Made by a program: the position numbers and the translations under genes. The notes beneath the pieces were generated by a model. That model was not told the origin of the DNA and searched no databases. It saw nothing but the letters and a program-made list of their open reading frames with translations. From assembly GCA_051294375.1 (NCBI GenBank), contig CM119263.1:144019-208018 (forward strand): a DNA stretch of 64,000 nucleotides. The letters run 5' to 3'. Positions within the stretch are counted from its first letter, which is position 1, and each line of letters starts with the position of its first letter. Positions 13,248-26,084 of the stretch are shown piece after piece. Source of the stretch: Paraspadella gotoi (lineage: Eukaryota; Chaetognatha).

Positions 13248-14274
13248 CTCTCTTCTATCCTCTCAAAACCCGTATATCACAAAAGTTGTTTGTGCTTTCA
13301 TCTCTCGCGATGTCGCACTAAAGTGATAAATGTTCGTCTTTTGTTTCCTTTTTTTTTTTGCCTCCGTTTTCCATGCATTCACCGCAGAGGGACATGAACC
13401 GGCTCCGTAGCGTCAAGGGGCGTTATTGGGCGAAACTGGGTCCAAATGTGGAGGAATAATCGTTAGGGATTTCCTATTTTAGGGTAAAAAAGATTATGAT
13501 TTAAAAGTAAATTTAAGGTCAGCTTTGACATCTTTGATTTCGTAAATTTGCAGGGTAGGTACCATCGGGATCGAGCCCTGTAATTATGGGTCACGATATT
13601 ACGCAATGGAACCACCTGGTCACAAATAAAGGTGACATGCTTATTGTGGGGCGAACCTATTGTAATGCCCGACTACAAGTTTCGTGTAATATTTTAATAT
13701 TTTATATAAGTATCTAATGAAATTGGTACAACAATATAAAAATAAATCCATTCATTTAATAAATAAGCTATCTTGTCCCTGACTTTTGGACAGGCTTTAG
13801 TATTTAATAGTTCCTATTTAGTAAACGTCACATTTACTGGCAGCATTCAAAGGAACTAAATGCGCTGGGTTCCACCTCTCGATCCGCTCGTCACATCTCC
13901 ACTGATTGCAGTTTGGAAAAGGACTTTAAGTTGCAGCTTCTGCCAATAATAATATCTTTTTAATTTACTTTCATGTCGATTTCAATTGTGAATTCAACAT
14001 TCTGCAAGCCAATGATTTTTTAAAAAATTGTTTCCGTCGTTTGCGATATTGCATATCAACATTCTGAAAATACTGCTCAGTGTTCAGCGGCATTGTCGTC
14101 AGATCCTGCGATTAAACGCAAACATTTCCCTTCGCAAAACCCTTTTATTGTTGGATGCGGAATGGGAGGCGGGCGGCGGGCGGCGGCGGGCGGCGGGGGC
14201 CGGGGCGGCGGGCGGGGCGGGCGGCCGCGGCGGCGGACTGAGATCGTGTGTTTTGGGGGATAATATTCAACGCA
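12931..14274. repeat. Direct duplication, copy 1 (partner 14300-15245)
   Basis: Contains TAACTTTCTGTAGTCTATTG, a CT microsatellite, CTATCCTCTCAAAACCCGTA, about 500 bp not present in the partner, and a GGC-rich block at 14160-14235. Confidence 0.85.
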
Positions 14275-14299
14275 NNNNNNNNNNNNNNNNNNNNNNNNN

Positions 14300-15179
14300 T
14301 TAACTTTCTGTAGTCTATTTGCGTTGAACCTTAGGACCGCCCAAGTCAACCGGAATGACCCGCCCTCTTCAAAGATCCTTTGTAAGACAAGGTTAAAAAC
14401 CCATTAGCCGATTTGGATAAAAACTGTGAATGAAGATCTTAGAAATCAACACCATCACCATTCGGTGAACAATGATTGTCGTGAGCCAACTCAATATTTT
14501 GATANNNNNNNNNNNNNNNNNNNNNNNNNNNNNNNNNNNNNNNNNNNNNNNNNNNNNNNNNNNNNNNNNNNNNNNNNNNNNNNNNNNNNNNNNNNNNNNN
14601 NNNNNNNNNNNNNNNNNNNNNNNNNNNNNNNNNNNNNNNNNNNNNNNNNNNNNNNNNNNNNNNNNNNNNNNNNNNNNNNNNNNNNNNNNNNNNNNNNNNN
14701 NNNNNNNNNNNNNNNNNNNNNNNNNNNNNNNNNNNNNNNNNNNNNNNNNNNNNNNNNNNNNNNNTCTCTTCTATCCTCTCAAAACCCGTATATCACAAAA
14801 GTTGTTTCTGCTTTCATCTCTCGCGATGTCGCACTAAAGTGATAAATGTTCGTNNNNNNNNNNGTCCACCCTCTCGATCCGCTCGTCACATCTCCACTGA
14901 TTGCAGTTTGGAAAAGGACTTTAAGTTGCAGCCTTCTGCCAATTAATAATAATCTTTTTAAATTTACTTTCATGTCGATTTCAATTGTGAATTCAACATT
15001 CTGCAAGCCATGATTTTTTAAAAAATTGTTTCCTGTCGTTTGCGATATTGCAATCAACATTCTGAAAATACTGCTCAGTGTTCAGCGCAGCATTGTCGTC
15101 AGATCCTGCGATTAAACGCAAAACATTTCCCTTCGCAAAACCCTTTTATTGTTGGAGCGAATGGGGAAGGCGGGCGGCG

Positions 15180-15214
<35 letters not shown>

Positions 15215-15245
15215 ACTGAGATCGTGTGTTTTGGGGGATAATATT
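14300..15245. repeat. Direct duplication, copy 2, broken by two gaps
   Basis: Repeats the order of blocks in copy 1 between gaps at 14275-14299, 14505-14764 and 14854-14863. Small indels separate the copies. The arrangement suggests unmerged alleles. Confidence 0.85.
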
Positions 15246-15544
15246 TCAACGCCGTCGAGCTTCGCCTTGGCAGATGAACGACGAGTACAATTTATTTGCG
15301 ATTATATGGGCGGCANNNNNNNNNNNNNNNNNNNNNNNNNNNNNNNNNNNNNNNNNNNNNNNNNNNNNNNNNNNNNNNNNNNNNNNNNNNNNNNNNNNNN
15401 NNNNNNNNNNNNNNNNNNNNNNNNNNNNNNNNNNNNNNNNNNNNNNNNNNNNNNNNNNNNNNNNNNNNNNNNNNNNNNNNNNNNNNNNNNNNNNNNNNNN
15501 NNNNNNNNNNNNNNNNNNNNNNNNNNNNNNNNNNNNNNNNNNNN

Positions 15545-15547
15545 NNN

Positions 15548-15582
<35 letters not shown>

Positions 15583-17000
15583 AGATTTCTTTCGGCTCTT
15601 TAATTGGTCAGCGCGCTTGGGGGTTTGATTAATACAGCGAAGGCGACTTCCTTCAGAATTCATGCGATGGACTTCGAGTCCGGAATGAGGAATGCGGGGA
15701 CTGGGGATTACAGACTGGGGATGACAGACAGGGTATTAGAGACTAGGGATTAGAGACTGGGGATTAAATACTACGGATGACAGACTGGGGATTTTTAACA
15801 GAAGACTGGGTTGTGGAAGAGAAGGGGAATTTTCTTGGGAAAAAAGACAGGGGACAGGGGACAGGGGACAGGGGACAGGGGACAGGGGACAGGGAACAGG
15901 GGACAGGGGACTTGAATCGTTTTTAATGGAAAAGAAGACACCTCAACTTTTTATTATTTTCTTTATCTTAAGCAAAGAGCAAATAAAACAATTATAACTG
16001 GTAATAAACCCTCTTTTGAAGTTTCATCTATCCATCCATCCATCTCTCTATCCATCCATCCTATCTTTCTCTTCCTCTCTCACTTTTCTCTTTTCTTTCC
16101 AGTGATTTATTCAAATATTTCTTGGAAACACGAGAATATTTTATTCGAAGACCGGAATCGCCACTCCTCATTCTACTTCACCCNNNNNNNNNNNNNNNNN
16201 NNNNNNNNNNNNNNNNNNNNNNNNNNNNNNNNNNNNNNNNNNNNNNNNNNNNNNNNNNNNNNNNNNNNNNNNNNNNNNNNNNNNNNNNNNNNNNNNNNNN
16301 NNNNNNNNNNNNNNNNNNNNNNNNNNNNNNNNNNNNNNNNNNNNNNNNNNNNNNNNNNNNNNNNNNNNNNNNNNNNNNNNNNNNNNNNNNNNNNNNNNNN
16401 NNNNNNNNNNNNNNNNNNNNNNNNNNNNNNNNNNNNNNNNNNNNNNNNNNNNNNNNNNNNNNNNNNNNTGGCTACAACCAATAAAACAATTATCCAATTA
16501 TTTAATAAACTATCTTGCGCCAGTCTTTGGACAGCCTATGGTGCCAGTCTTTCTGTCCTGTGTCTGTCTATTATTCTGTCTCTCTGTCAGTTCGCCCTTA
16601 TTTTAGTAATGTAATATTTTAATCCATCGTATCAAGAAATCACAATTGAAAGTCTCGCCCGATCGCGGAACGCTTTTTCGCATTCACACTGTTTGCGCGG
16701 CCAATGGATCCATACCTGATTTCGTCTCTCTCTCCCTTTTTTATTCCTCTGGATTTTGTGTGAGGGGGAATTCCATCTTTAGTGAAGGCGGTCCCAACAA
16801 AGTCTTCGTTTTTTACTAAACTACTTTTCTTTTAAATATTGTGAAAGTTCAGAATACCAAAACGTAATAGATTAAAAGTAAACATGCCCGTAACTTTCTT
16901 TTATCTCATATCGTAATTTTTATATACGTATAAGCTTTAAAAGCAGTTTTGAGTAAGCGGTAAGTTAATTAAAAATAGCAATATTAAATTAGATAACTAC
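15545..17000. other. Non-coding stretch with GGGACA repeat
   Basis: GGGGATTAGAGACTGGGG-like repeat at 15700-15790 and (GGGGACA)n at 15848-15908, then a gap (16184-16468) and AT-rich sequence. No gene seen. Confidence 0.7.
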
Positions 17001-17009
17001 ATCTCGTCT

Positions 17010-17665
17010 TGCCTTTTACTCTTCTAAACTTCTTTCCTCTGCTCTTTTTCTTGTCCTTCCTTTTCTTTTTTTCTTTCTTCCGCTCCTTTCCTCCTTTCTT
17101 CTATTCCTTTCCTTTCCTCCTTTCCTCTATTCCTTTCCTCCTTTCCTTTATTCCTTTCCTTTCCTCCTTTCCTCTATTCCTTTCCTTTCCTCCTTTCTCT
17201 ATTCCTCTCCTTTCCTCCTTTCTTCTATTCCTTTCCTTTCCTTCTTTCCTTTATTCCTTTCCTTTCCTCCACTCCTCTATTTCTTTCCTTTCCTCCTTTC
17301 CTCTATTCCTTCCCTTTTCTCATTTCCTCTATTCCTTACCTTTCCTCCTTTCCTCTATTCCTTTACTTTCCTCCTTTCCTCTATTCCTTTCCTTTCATTC
17401 TTTTCTCTATTCCTTTCCTTTCCTTCTTTCCTCTATTCCTTACCTTTCCTCCTTTCATTTATTCCTTTTCTTTCCTCCTTTCCTCTATTCCTTTCCTTTC
17501 CTTCTTTCCTCTATTCCTTTCCTTTTCTCCTTTCCTCTATTCCTTTCCTTTTCTCCTTTCCTCTATTCCTTTCTTTTCCTCCTTTCCTCTATTCCTTTCC
17601 TTTCCTCCTTTTCTCTATTCCTTTCTTTTCCTCCTTTCCTCTATTCCTTTCCTTTCCTCCATTTC
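17010..17665. repeat. Pyrimidine minisatellite (CCTTTCCTCTATTCCTTTCC)
   Basis: Units of about 24-26 bp, some 25 copies, all C/T apart from one A per unit. The 245-codon frame across it is a repeat artefact. Confidence 0.9.
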
Positions 17666-17939
17666 TGCCCCACTCCGATTCGTTCCTTCTTGGCCTTTGG
17701 CCTCGCGGAACCCCGAGAGGTCCTCCGAAGAGAGAGGTTCGAATAAAAGGAGATAAGAGATAGAGAAGAAGAAAAAAGAAAAAAAAAAACTGAAGAAAAA
17801 AAGAGAAAAAAAAAAAGAAATAAAAAGGAAATAAAAAGGAGAGAAACGAATTGAGAGAAGAAGGAAAATCGTTTTGTCTTAATTATGGGTCATTATCGAA
17901 TCCTCGGCGCCGCCCATCGATTTTACGAGGCCGTTGGCG

Positions 17940-18130
17940 AATTCCGGTGACGCCATCTAGAGATTTGTCGAAAAATCCTCTCGGCCATCTGTGGATTAAA
18001 TGGCGCGGCGTTTTTATTGAATGCCATTGATAAATTGCCAGATGAAACATCTCTCGAATTCGCCATCTGTCACATGTTATGGCAAATTTCAACGCCATTT
18101 ATCGATATTTAAGAATGCCATTCCTTTCAT
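17940..18130. promoter_or_regulatory. Cluster of GCCAT (YY1/PHO-like) motifs
   Basis: Eight GCCAT/ATGGC cores within about 180 bp, three of them as GCCATCT. No gene is recognised beside it. Function is inferred from motif density only. Confidence 0.25.
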
Positions 18131-18667
18131 TTATCGGCGAAAAAAGAACGCTAACCCTTTTACACAACCGCCCCCCACGTCTCACGTCTCGCCCTTTCTT
18201 CTCCCTTCCTTCCGCATTTCACAACCTTTGACCCATTCACGCCTCTCTCTCACTCTCTTACTCTCTCTCACTCTCATCGCTTCCTTTAACCCTTTCACCA
18301 CACTAGACGATTGGCAGAAGTTCTTCCTTTTTCATTCTGTTTAACTAACTCTCAACTTAGCAACCAACTTTTGTTTCATCTCAATACTTAATATGTAAAA
18401 TAATATAAATTGTTTGTTTCACCGTCAGTTTTTTTATTTCAGTACATGTCAATAAAATAAAACAAAACATTATTTTTAGAGATATTTCTCAAAGGTGCCT
18501 AACAAAAGATGTATTATGTTATGTTATGCATCTTTAAAGGAGACAGATGTCTCCGAAGATCAATACTTGTTTAAAAATAAAAAAAAATGCTATCTCCAGA
18601 AATATTTTTATTTTATATCATTAGCATGTAAAGACCAAATTAATCCCTTATCTACTTATAATTATGA

Positions 18668-18912
18668 TATTTAAGTGACCGAGAGGAGAGGGGGTCGCCC
18701 GGTCGCCATGCCTCTCTGTGAACGTGGATAAGCCCCACACTTAGTGTGCCCAGTGGGTCTCAGAGAATTTTCCGTCAGTTGCCTTGCTTTCCGGAACTTC
18801 GGATCCGGACCTTCAATCTTTTTGCAAGGGGTGTTCCATCCAGGGCTAGAACCCATAAACATTGGGCTCAGACATGAAGCATTGGTCTAGTGGGCTATCA
18901 GGGCGCTGAGGT
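18668..18912 (-). mobile_element. tRNA-derived SINE, minus orientation
   Basis: Reverse-complemented it reads TAGCCCACTAGACCAATGCT, then GGGTTCTAGCCCTGG, which fits a pol III B box, then a body with CCGGATCCGAAGTTCCGGAA, AGCAAGGCAA, CACTAAGTGTGG and TCACAGAGAGGCAT. The same body is found at 20373-20690. Confidence 0.8.
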
Positions 18913-20372
18913 AAGGAACAGTCGTATCCAACGGGTAGTGATATTACATCACTACAATATATCTAATAATATATCTACCATACATCTACTCACACTAACA
19001 ACCACCTAAAACCCCCTTCTCAGAACCACCTTCTTCTTTCACGACAAATACTTTGCTCCGTTTTCGACTTTTACTACGAAATCTGGAGGGAAAAACAGGA
19101 TCGATGAGTCACAGGGTCGAATCCCGGGAGGGGGTGGTGGGGGAAGCCGGATGTGCATTCCTTCACGCTTCTTTCTTATCTTTTATCTCTCTCTCTGTCT
19201 TTACTATTAAATTCTATGTTTCTTCTCTCTCTATCTTCTCTCTCTCTCTCCTCTCTCTCTTCTTCTCTCTCTCTCTCCTCTCTCTCTCTCCTCTCTCGCT
19301 CTAAACTCTCCCTTTTCTGTCGATCAAGTTAAGATAGAAATACCACGAAGTGGTTTTACGATTCTTTTCAAATGCCTCAATCATTGAATCGGTTGTAAAC
19401 ATTGGGGGATGTCTCTGCTCCTTCTCCCTCTCTCTCTCTCTCTCTTCTTCTCATCTCTCTCTCTCTCTCCTCTCTCTCTCTCATTTCCATATGGTTTTCC
19501 CTTTTGAATCGGGGATGATCCCTTTTGAATTTTGCCGCCACGTACGAAGACGAAATCATAGGAAATGATGCCATCGTCGACGATATTCGAAAGTGAGGCT
19601 CGGAATCCACGTCATCAAGAATGAAATATGGCTGAGGGTAACAGCGCGGCGGCGGCGGCTGCGGGGCGGCAGCGGCAGCGGTGGCGGAGGCGGTGGCGGC
19701 AGCGGTGGCCGCAGCGGCGGCTTAAAAAATTTGAGAGGAAATCTCGGCGGAGATTGGCAGAAACAAAGTCCGCCCTCTGGATTAAAAGCGAATAGGTTAA
19801 TGGGGTGCGGTTCGCGGAAAAGGGTTCCCAATTTGGGGGGGGGGTGGAGGAGTAGAAAGAGGAAGAAGAAGAGGAGGAGGAGGAGGAGGAGGAAAGAATT
19901 GCTCCGAAAATTCGATAGATTAAGGATAAAAAGAGAAAAATATGATAGAAAGAAAATGAAAAAAAAAGGTTGAAAGACGAAAATCGAGAGAACGCGTGAG
20001 CAATAACCAAAGTAGAGTTGATTAAAAAAAAGGAGGAAAAAGGAAAGGAAAGAAAAAAAGAAAAGAAAAGGAAAGGAAAGGAAAAAGGAAAGGAGAGAAA
20101 AAAGAAAGGAAAAATGAAAGTAAAGGGGTTAAACCGATTTAGGATTCATTTCGGCGAAAATTGTGGCGTGACCTACAAAGGCTTTGTACATTGTTACGGC
20201 TTATGACAAATCTAATGCAGTGAATGATGAATTCTATTAAAAACTAAAGAACACTCCCTTAAGTATCTAATAAATCGTTCATGATATTTGACTATGGAAC
20301 ACCTTAAAATGTCGTTAAAACTAAATATACATTTATATATATATATATATATATATTTATAAATATATTTAC

Positions 20373-20690
20373 ACTGGGCTAATGCTTCATCTCCGAACCC
20401 AATGGTCACGGGTTCTAGCCCTGGTCGAAACAGTCCTTGCAAAAAGTGACGGGCCGGTAAAACCACCGGTAGCAAGCCTACCGCCGGATCCGAAGTTCCG
20501 GAAAGCAAGGCAAATATCTCCCAGATAGGCGGACCGAGGAAGGAGCAAGGCATAAACCTGGAGACCATTTTCCAAATTATAACATTGTGCTGACTCACTG
20601 GGAACACTAAGTGTGGAGGCTATACACACTCACAGAGAGGCATAGCGACCCTCTCTCCTCTCGGTCAGATTTTCTCATATACTATAATAC
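20373..20690 (+). mobile_element. tRNA-derived SINE, plus orientation
   Basis: Shares GCTTCATCTCCGAACCCAATG, the B box GGGTTCTAGCCCTGG, GGATCCGAAGTTCCGGAAAG and the 3' body with the copy at 18668-18912. It ends near TCTCCTCTCGGTCAG, followed by an AT-rich tail with a TATATA repeat. Confidence 0.8.
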
Positions 20691-20829
20691 GTACCAATTT
20701 CATAGTAAATAATCTATAAGTAATATACATAGTATATTGGTATATATATAGTATATATAATCCAGTCAAATCTTCTCTTTCTTTTCGGCGTCAAAAATAA
20801 CAGAAATCGAAAGCGAAAAAAAAGTTAAA

Positions 20830-21925
20830 AAACGAAAAAGGAATTTGGTTTAGATGAAATCGGAGATGAAAAGTCGGGAATTTGGTTGAGANNNNNNNNN
20901 NNNNNNNNNNNNNNNNNNNNNNNNNNNNNNNNNNNNNNNNNNNNNNNNNNNNNNNNNNNNNNNNNNNNNNNNNNNNNNNNNNNNNNNNNNNNNNNNNNNN
21001 NNNNNNNNNNNNNNNNNNNNNNNNNNNNNNNNNNNNNNNNNNNNNNNNNNNNNNNNNNNNNNNNNNNNNNNNNNNNNNNNNNNNNNNNNNNNNNNNNNNN
21101 NNNNNNNNNNNNNNNNNNNNNNNNNNNNNNNNNNNNNNNNNNNNNNNNNNNNNNNNNNNNNNNNNNNNNNNNNNNNATTTGGTTGAGATGAAATCGGAGA
21201 TGAAAAGTCGAGAATTCGGTTGAGATGAAAAGTCGGGAATTTGGTTGAGATGAAATCGGAGNNNNNNNNNNNNNNNNNNNNNNNNNNNNNNNNNNNNNNN
21301 NNNNNNNNNNNNNNNNNNNNNNNNNNNNNNNNNNNNNNNNNNNNNNNNNNNNNNNNNNNNNNNNNNNNNNNNNNNNNNNNNNNNNNNNNNNNNNNNNNNN
21401 NNNNNNNNNNNNNNNNNNNNNNNNNNNNNNNNNNNNNNNNNNNNNNNNNNNNNNNNNNNNNNNNNNNNNNNNNNNNNNNNNNNNNNNNNNNNNNNNNNNN
21501 NNNNNNNNNNNNNNNNNNNNNNNNNNNNNNNNNNNNNNNNNNNNNNNNNNNNNNNNNNNNNNNNNNNNNNNNNNNNNNNNNNNNNNNNNNNNNNNNNNNN
21601 NNNNNNNNNNNNNNNNNNNNNNNNNNNNNNNNNNNNNNNNNNNNNNNNNNNNNNNNNNNNNNNNNNNNNNNNNNNNNNNNNNNNNNNNNNNNNNNNNNNN
21701 NNNNNNNNNNNNNNNNNNNNNNNNNNNNNNNNNNNNNNNNNNNNNNNNNNNNNNNNNNNNNNNNNNNNNNNNNNNNNNNNNNNNNNNNNNNNNNNNNNNN
21801 NNNNNNNNNNNNNNNNNNNNNNNNNNNNNNNNNNNNNNNNNNNNNNNNNNNNNNNNNNNNNNNNNNNNNNNNNNNNNNNTTTGGTTGAGATGAAATCGGA
21901 GATGAAAAGTCGGGAATTTCCTCGC
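20830..21925. repeat. 37-bp minisatellite interrupted by two large gaps
   Basis: The unit is GAATTTGGTTGAGATGAAAT plus CGGAGATGAAAAGTCGG. It is visible on both sides of gaps 20892-21176 and 21262-21879, so the gaps very probably hold more of the same array. Confidence 0.88.
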
Positions 21926-22186
21926 GCCATAAAATCTATAACGACCTCACATTGGGGTGGGAGTCTGGAGCAACGAAGTCTTTGAGTATGATTATAGCAT
22001 CGGTGCTTTGAGAGAGAAAAGATCTTCTAAAGGATATTCGTGGAAAGGCTGGACTAACCTAAATAATCTCAAGAACTACTCTTGGTCTACTCTTGGTCCT
22101 CACCACGAGATCAAAACTGGTCGCGTTAGTTTAAACATTTCAGAAATCGACACCCAACTCATTGTACATTATTATTAAATATTAAA

Positions 22187-22854
22187 TTAAACTTTGAAAA
22201 AGTTATGACTCCGAATCCCGAAAGGATTGACAACGGTCAGTATCCACGGCTTCGCGTTGTTTTCCTTCGAATATTCTCTGCCTAACCTCAAATCCCAAAG
22301 AATGTCCTTGGATACGATCACCCTGTGGAAGCTGATCTCTCGCAAGACGCCATAGATCATAAGTATTTCGTCGACGAAGAATCCGTTCGTCGCGTCTTCC
22401 GCGATGTTGATGTGATCCATGTGATTAAACAGGACATATTCCGGACCGGAAACGTCCAGTAGGCACCGCTGCCACTTACTGAGCCTCTTGTGGTTTCGCT
22501 CGATCTATTTAAACGCTTCCGGCTCGAGCAGTTCGTCGGAACGGAGGCCCTTCAAACGAGTCAGTGGAAAATTCTGCGTCGTATTTCGTCCGGATTTTGT
22601 ATTAGCGGCGCCAGTTCTCGATTTTGATCGCTGCTAATGACGCCGGATCCGAGGGAGGGAGACACAGTGGGCGATCCAGGAGACAAAGGCCTGTGTCCAC
22701 AATCGGATCGAGAAATGAACTGAAGAATCGACGGGGAAAATCCGAGATGAATTCTAAGACTTGAAACTGAAAAATTCGACGAGAACAAATAGTAGAGCGG
22801 GTTTCCCGAGACAAGTCGTTTAAACGGGAGAGTCGCGAAAGTGCCATTATACAA
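22187..22854 (-). pseudogene. Degraded coding relic, family unknown
   Basis: Read on the minus strand, several frames give protein-like sequence with coding-type codon use: FQFQVLEFISDFPRRF, then ENWRR-stop-YKIRTKYDAEFSTD, a frame change, LRSDELLEPEAFK-stop-IERN, and finally SKWQRCLLDVSGPEYVLFNH and FFVDEILMIYGVLREISFHR. Two in-frame stops and a shift mean it is no longer intact. It may be a retrocopy or a transposon ORF; I recognise no family. A short plus-strand ORF just upstream (21957-22178) is unassigned. Confidence 0.4.
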
Positions 22855-23701
22855 CAGTTATAAACTAGAAAATGTAAATTAATAATTATTTAGGACGATG
22901 CAAATTAACAAAATCAGCGAATCAATAGTTTAACGCTCCATGAGTTTTGATTCGAATTTGTCTTCAATGAACTCTTTAGAATCATCATAAACGAATTTTA
23001 GCCGCAAAATTTTTTTCCCCTTTGAGTTTAACTTAATGATTAGGACGGCAAAAGTTTTTAATTGTTAACAAACAACAACATTTCTTTTTTTGACATAAAC
23101 ATGAGACAATTGGGACATGTTTCGGATTTGATACAAGTCTTCATCAGTGAAAAAGACTCTTTTTGCGCTCTTATATCAAAGGCGAAATATATTTAGTTTT
23201 GTAAAAAAAAAAAAGGTTTTGAGGAACAGAAGGGCCTCCTTGTTCTTGTCCTCCTTGTCCTTGTCATTGTCCTCCTTTTCCTTGTACCCCTTGTCCTCCT
23301 TGTCCTTGTCCTCCTGGAAGTAGATTCCTCGGGCTTGGCCTTTGTCGTGGTGATGGCGGCGGGTCCAAAGACGAGTCCTGGCGTTTCTGGAAAAGAGACT
23401 GAGATTCGAATTTAAGAAATGAACAAATGAACAGTAGACGCGTCGGTTTCGCTCCGGCTTGACTTTCCCTTTAATTCTTTTATTTTCTGGGGCATGTCTA
23501 CTGATTGTGGATTGGGCAATGGGCATGCCTCTTTCATGCTATATATTCCATGTTTTTACAGTAAAGGCTAGAGAAAGTTTGATTTGGAATGTGACGATCG
23601 GTTTTAAAGGCTTTGGACTAAAACTTCTTCGCGTTTTTCTCTCACTCAGAAAATAAGCAACTTCCAAAAGTCTCACATTCAGGATGGGACTCGAAATCTT
23701 A

Positions 23702-23770
<69 letters not shown>

Positions 23771-24086
23771 AGATTAGAATGAGAGCTTTTACCTCACAGG
23801 TCCAGGTCAGGGCGGTAAGCGAGAGATCTCTTTCAGTCTCGTTCTTTATCTCTTTCTCTTGTCTCGCTCCCTCTCTGTCTCTCTCATTCCTCTCTCTATC
23901 TCCTTCCGGTCAGGGTGAAAACGCGTGAGGGCGCTGGGGTCGCCTTCCAAAGTCGGTCGACTTCAAAACTAAAAGACGAATTAATGCAGAGTCTGGATCA
24001 TTCTTAACCGGAAGAAGATTTATCAATTTAATGGCTGATCGTTTTTTGAATGCTTAATAATTATTAAATCAGCTTACAAGAGAGAT

Positions 24087-24167
<81 letters not shown>

Positions 24168-24325
24168 TTGAAAGAAAACGTCTACTGGAGCCATTTTCTA
24201 GTCCGGTTTTGAGACAATGTGGCGCATAACTTTCCTGAAAATCTCTTTTTTGGGTCAGGCTAATAGCGTTGAGGAAAATTACGAGAGAGAGAGAGAGGGA
24301 GAGATGGAGAGAGCGAGAGAGAGGA

Positions 24326-24379
<54 letters not shown>

Positions 24380-24980
24380 AAGAGCAGGTGTCACGGTTTT
24401 CTCTCCTTAAAAGTCCTTGATTCAGCTTTATTCAAAGAACCAAACCCTCGCCATTTGTGTGGTGAGCTCACCGAGGAAAGATAGAGAAAAAGTCCAACTA
24501 AATATTTCGAAATAAATCAACTTTGAACTTCATAAAAAATGAAGATGGATTTCACCAAATTTTACTAAAATAAAGATGGACTGATGAAGGAGGACTCGAT
24601 CCAGCTCTGGCTTAACAATGATCGAGTGTGGCTTCCAACTTTCGCTGCAGAAGAATTGATTCTCTTTTAATTCAGTGGAAATAATCGTGCGAGACAAAAA
24701 TGTCCTAATTTTATTTACTGACTCTTACACACGACGGTCAAATTAAAACCGACATAGAGCAAGAATTTGAGTTTTTAGATTTTTTTTATTAATCACAATT
24801 TCGGGAATTTAAACAGAAAAAGTGTTAATTAGTTACAAGGATTGCCCAACACATAAAATGTCATTGTAGAAGGCGATTCGATGATTTGACTAAGCTATCA
24901 AATCTTAAAAAAGTATATATATATATATATAAATATTTGGATTAAAATGATCAATGCGTTTTGATTTACAAATTTAGTTA
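22855..24980. other. Non-coding stretch with GA/CT arrays
   Basis: CTTGTCCTC-type repeat at 23236-23320, CT array at 23707-23766, GA arrays at 24085-24165 and 24283-24375. No exon recognised. Confidence 0.65.
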
Positions 24981-25094
24981 TCAAAGACCAGATGAGGATC
25001 TCTCGCTTTTCTTCCCTTCTGCCCCCCTCGTGCCCCCGACCTCGCCCCCCCCTCGTGGCTCATCTTTCGATCCCCGGCGAACGATGGTCATCGC

Positions 25095-25372
25095 GTCAAC
25101 CTTGGCATTGCAATTGGGCATTGCAAATTGAGCATTGCAATTGGGCATTGCATATTGAGCATTGCAATTGGGCATTGCAAATTGAGCATTGCAATTGGGC
25201 GTTGCAAATTGAGCATTGCGATTGGGCATTGCAAATTGAGCATTGCAATTAGCGTTGCAAATTGAGCATTGCAATTGGGCATTACGATTTGGCATTGCAG
25301 TTGGGCATTACGATTTGGCATTTTAATTGGGAATTCCAAATTGGACAAATTGGTCATTGCGATTGGGCATCG
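25095..25372. repeat. Minisatellite, unit GCATTGCAATTGGGCATTGC + AAATTGA
   Basis: About ten units of 26-27 bp with substitutions (CAATTGGGCGTTG, GCGATTGGGC). No spacers of unrelated sequence, so not a CRISPR-like array. Confidence 0.9.
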
Positions 25373-25486
25373 CAGTTGTGCTTCTCTCTCTGCTTCCGTA
25401 ATTCAGAGTAAAAAAAGCGACTAATTAAATATTCAGTCATTTCTTTCGTTTTTCTTGTTCTCCCTCTTGTCTCTCGCTCCCTTTCC

Positions 25487-25537
<51 letters not shown>

Positions 25538-25950
25538 TCTTTTTTTTGTTTTTCCTTTGGGATTCACGACTGCATAATTTATTTTCTTTTCATTCTTTCC
25601 TTCTCTTCTTTTTTTTCCTGTTTCTCTTTTTCTTTCCTTTTTATTTTCCTTTCCTTTTTCTTTTTTTTCTTTTTATTTTCCTTTCTTTTTTTTTCTTTTT
25701 ATTTTCCTTTCCTTTTGTCTCTCGTTAATTTGTTTCCCTTCCCCTTCTCGCGAGGGAACGAAGGAACGCGTTGAGTTTTTAGTCTTTTACGCTTTTTTTT
25801 AAACGAAATATTTATTTATAAGTGACTTTTGTTTTTTTTCTAGAGCCTCGTTATCGCGAGTCATTGGTGGACAATAAATGATTTGTAGGAAAAAGGGGAT
25901 TAGTTAAATGATAGAACTTTTGGTTTGCTTTACTTCTGTTTTTGTTTCTC

Positions 25951-25984
<34 letters not shown>

Positions 25985-26084
25985 CCTCTCTCTCTCAAAG
26001 AGCTCAACGAAACGCAACAATAAACAGATGCTTTTCCCAATGACATCCTCACCGCAGTTTTACCGCTTTCATTCTTAACCCAAC

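Noticed and set aside
17009-17746. 245-codon frame with repeated FLYSFPFLLSSIP-type units
   Set aside because: A pyrimidine minisatellite with 24-26-bp units gives an open frame by composition. Nothing else supports a protein.
25095-25372. CRISPR-like regular repeat
   Set aside because: Units follow one another without unrelated spacers and the context is a eukaryotic genome; it is a minisatellite.
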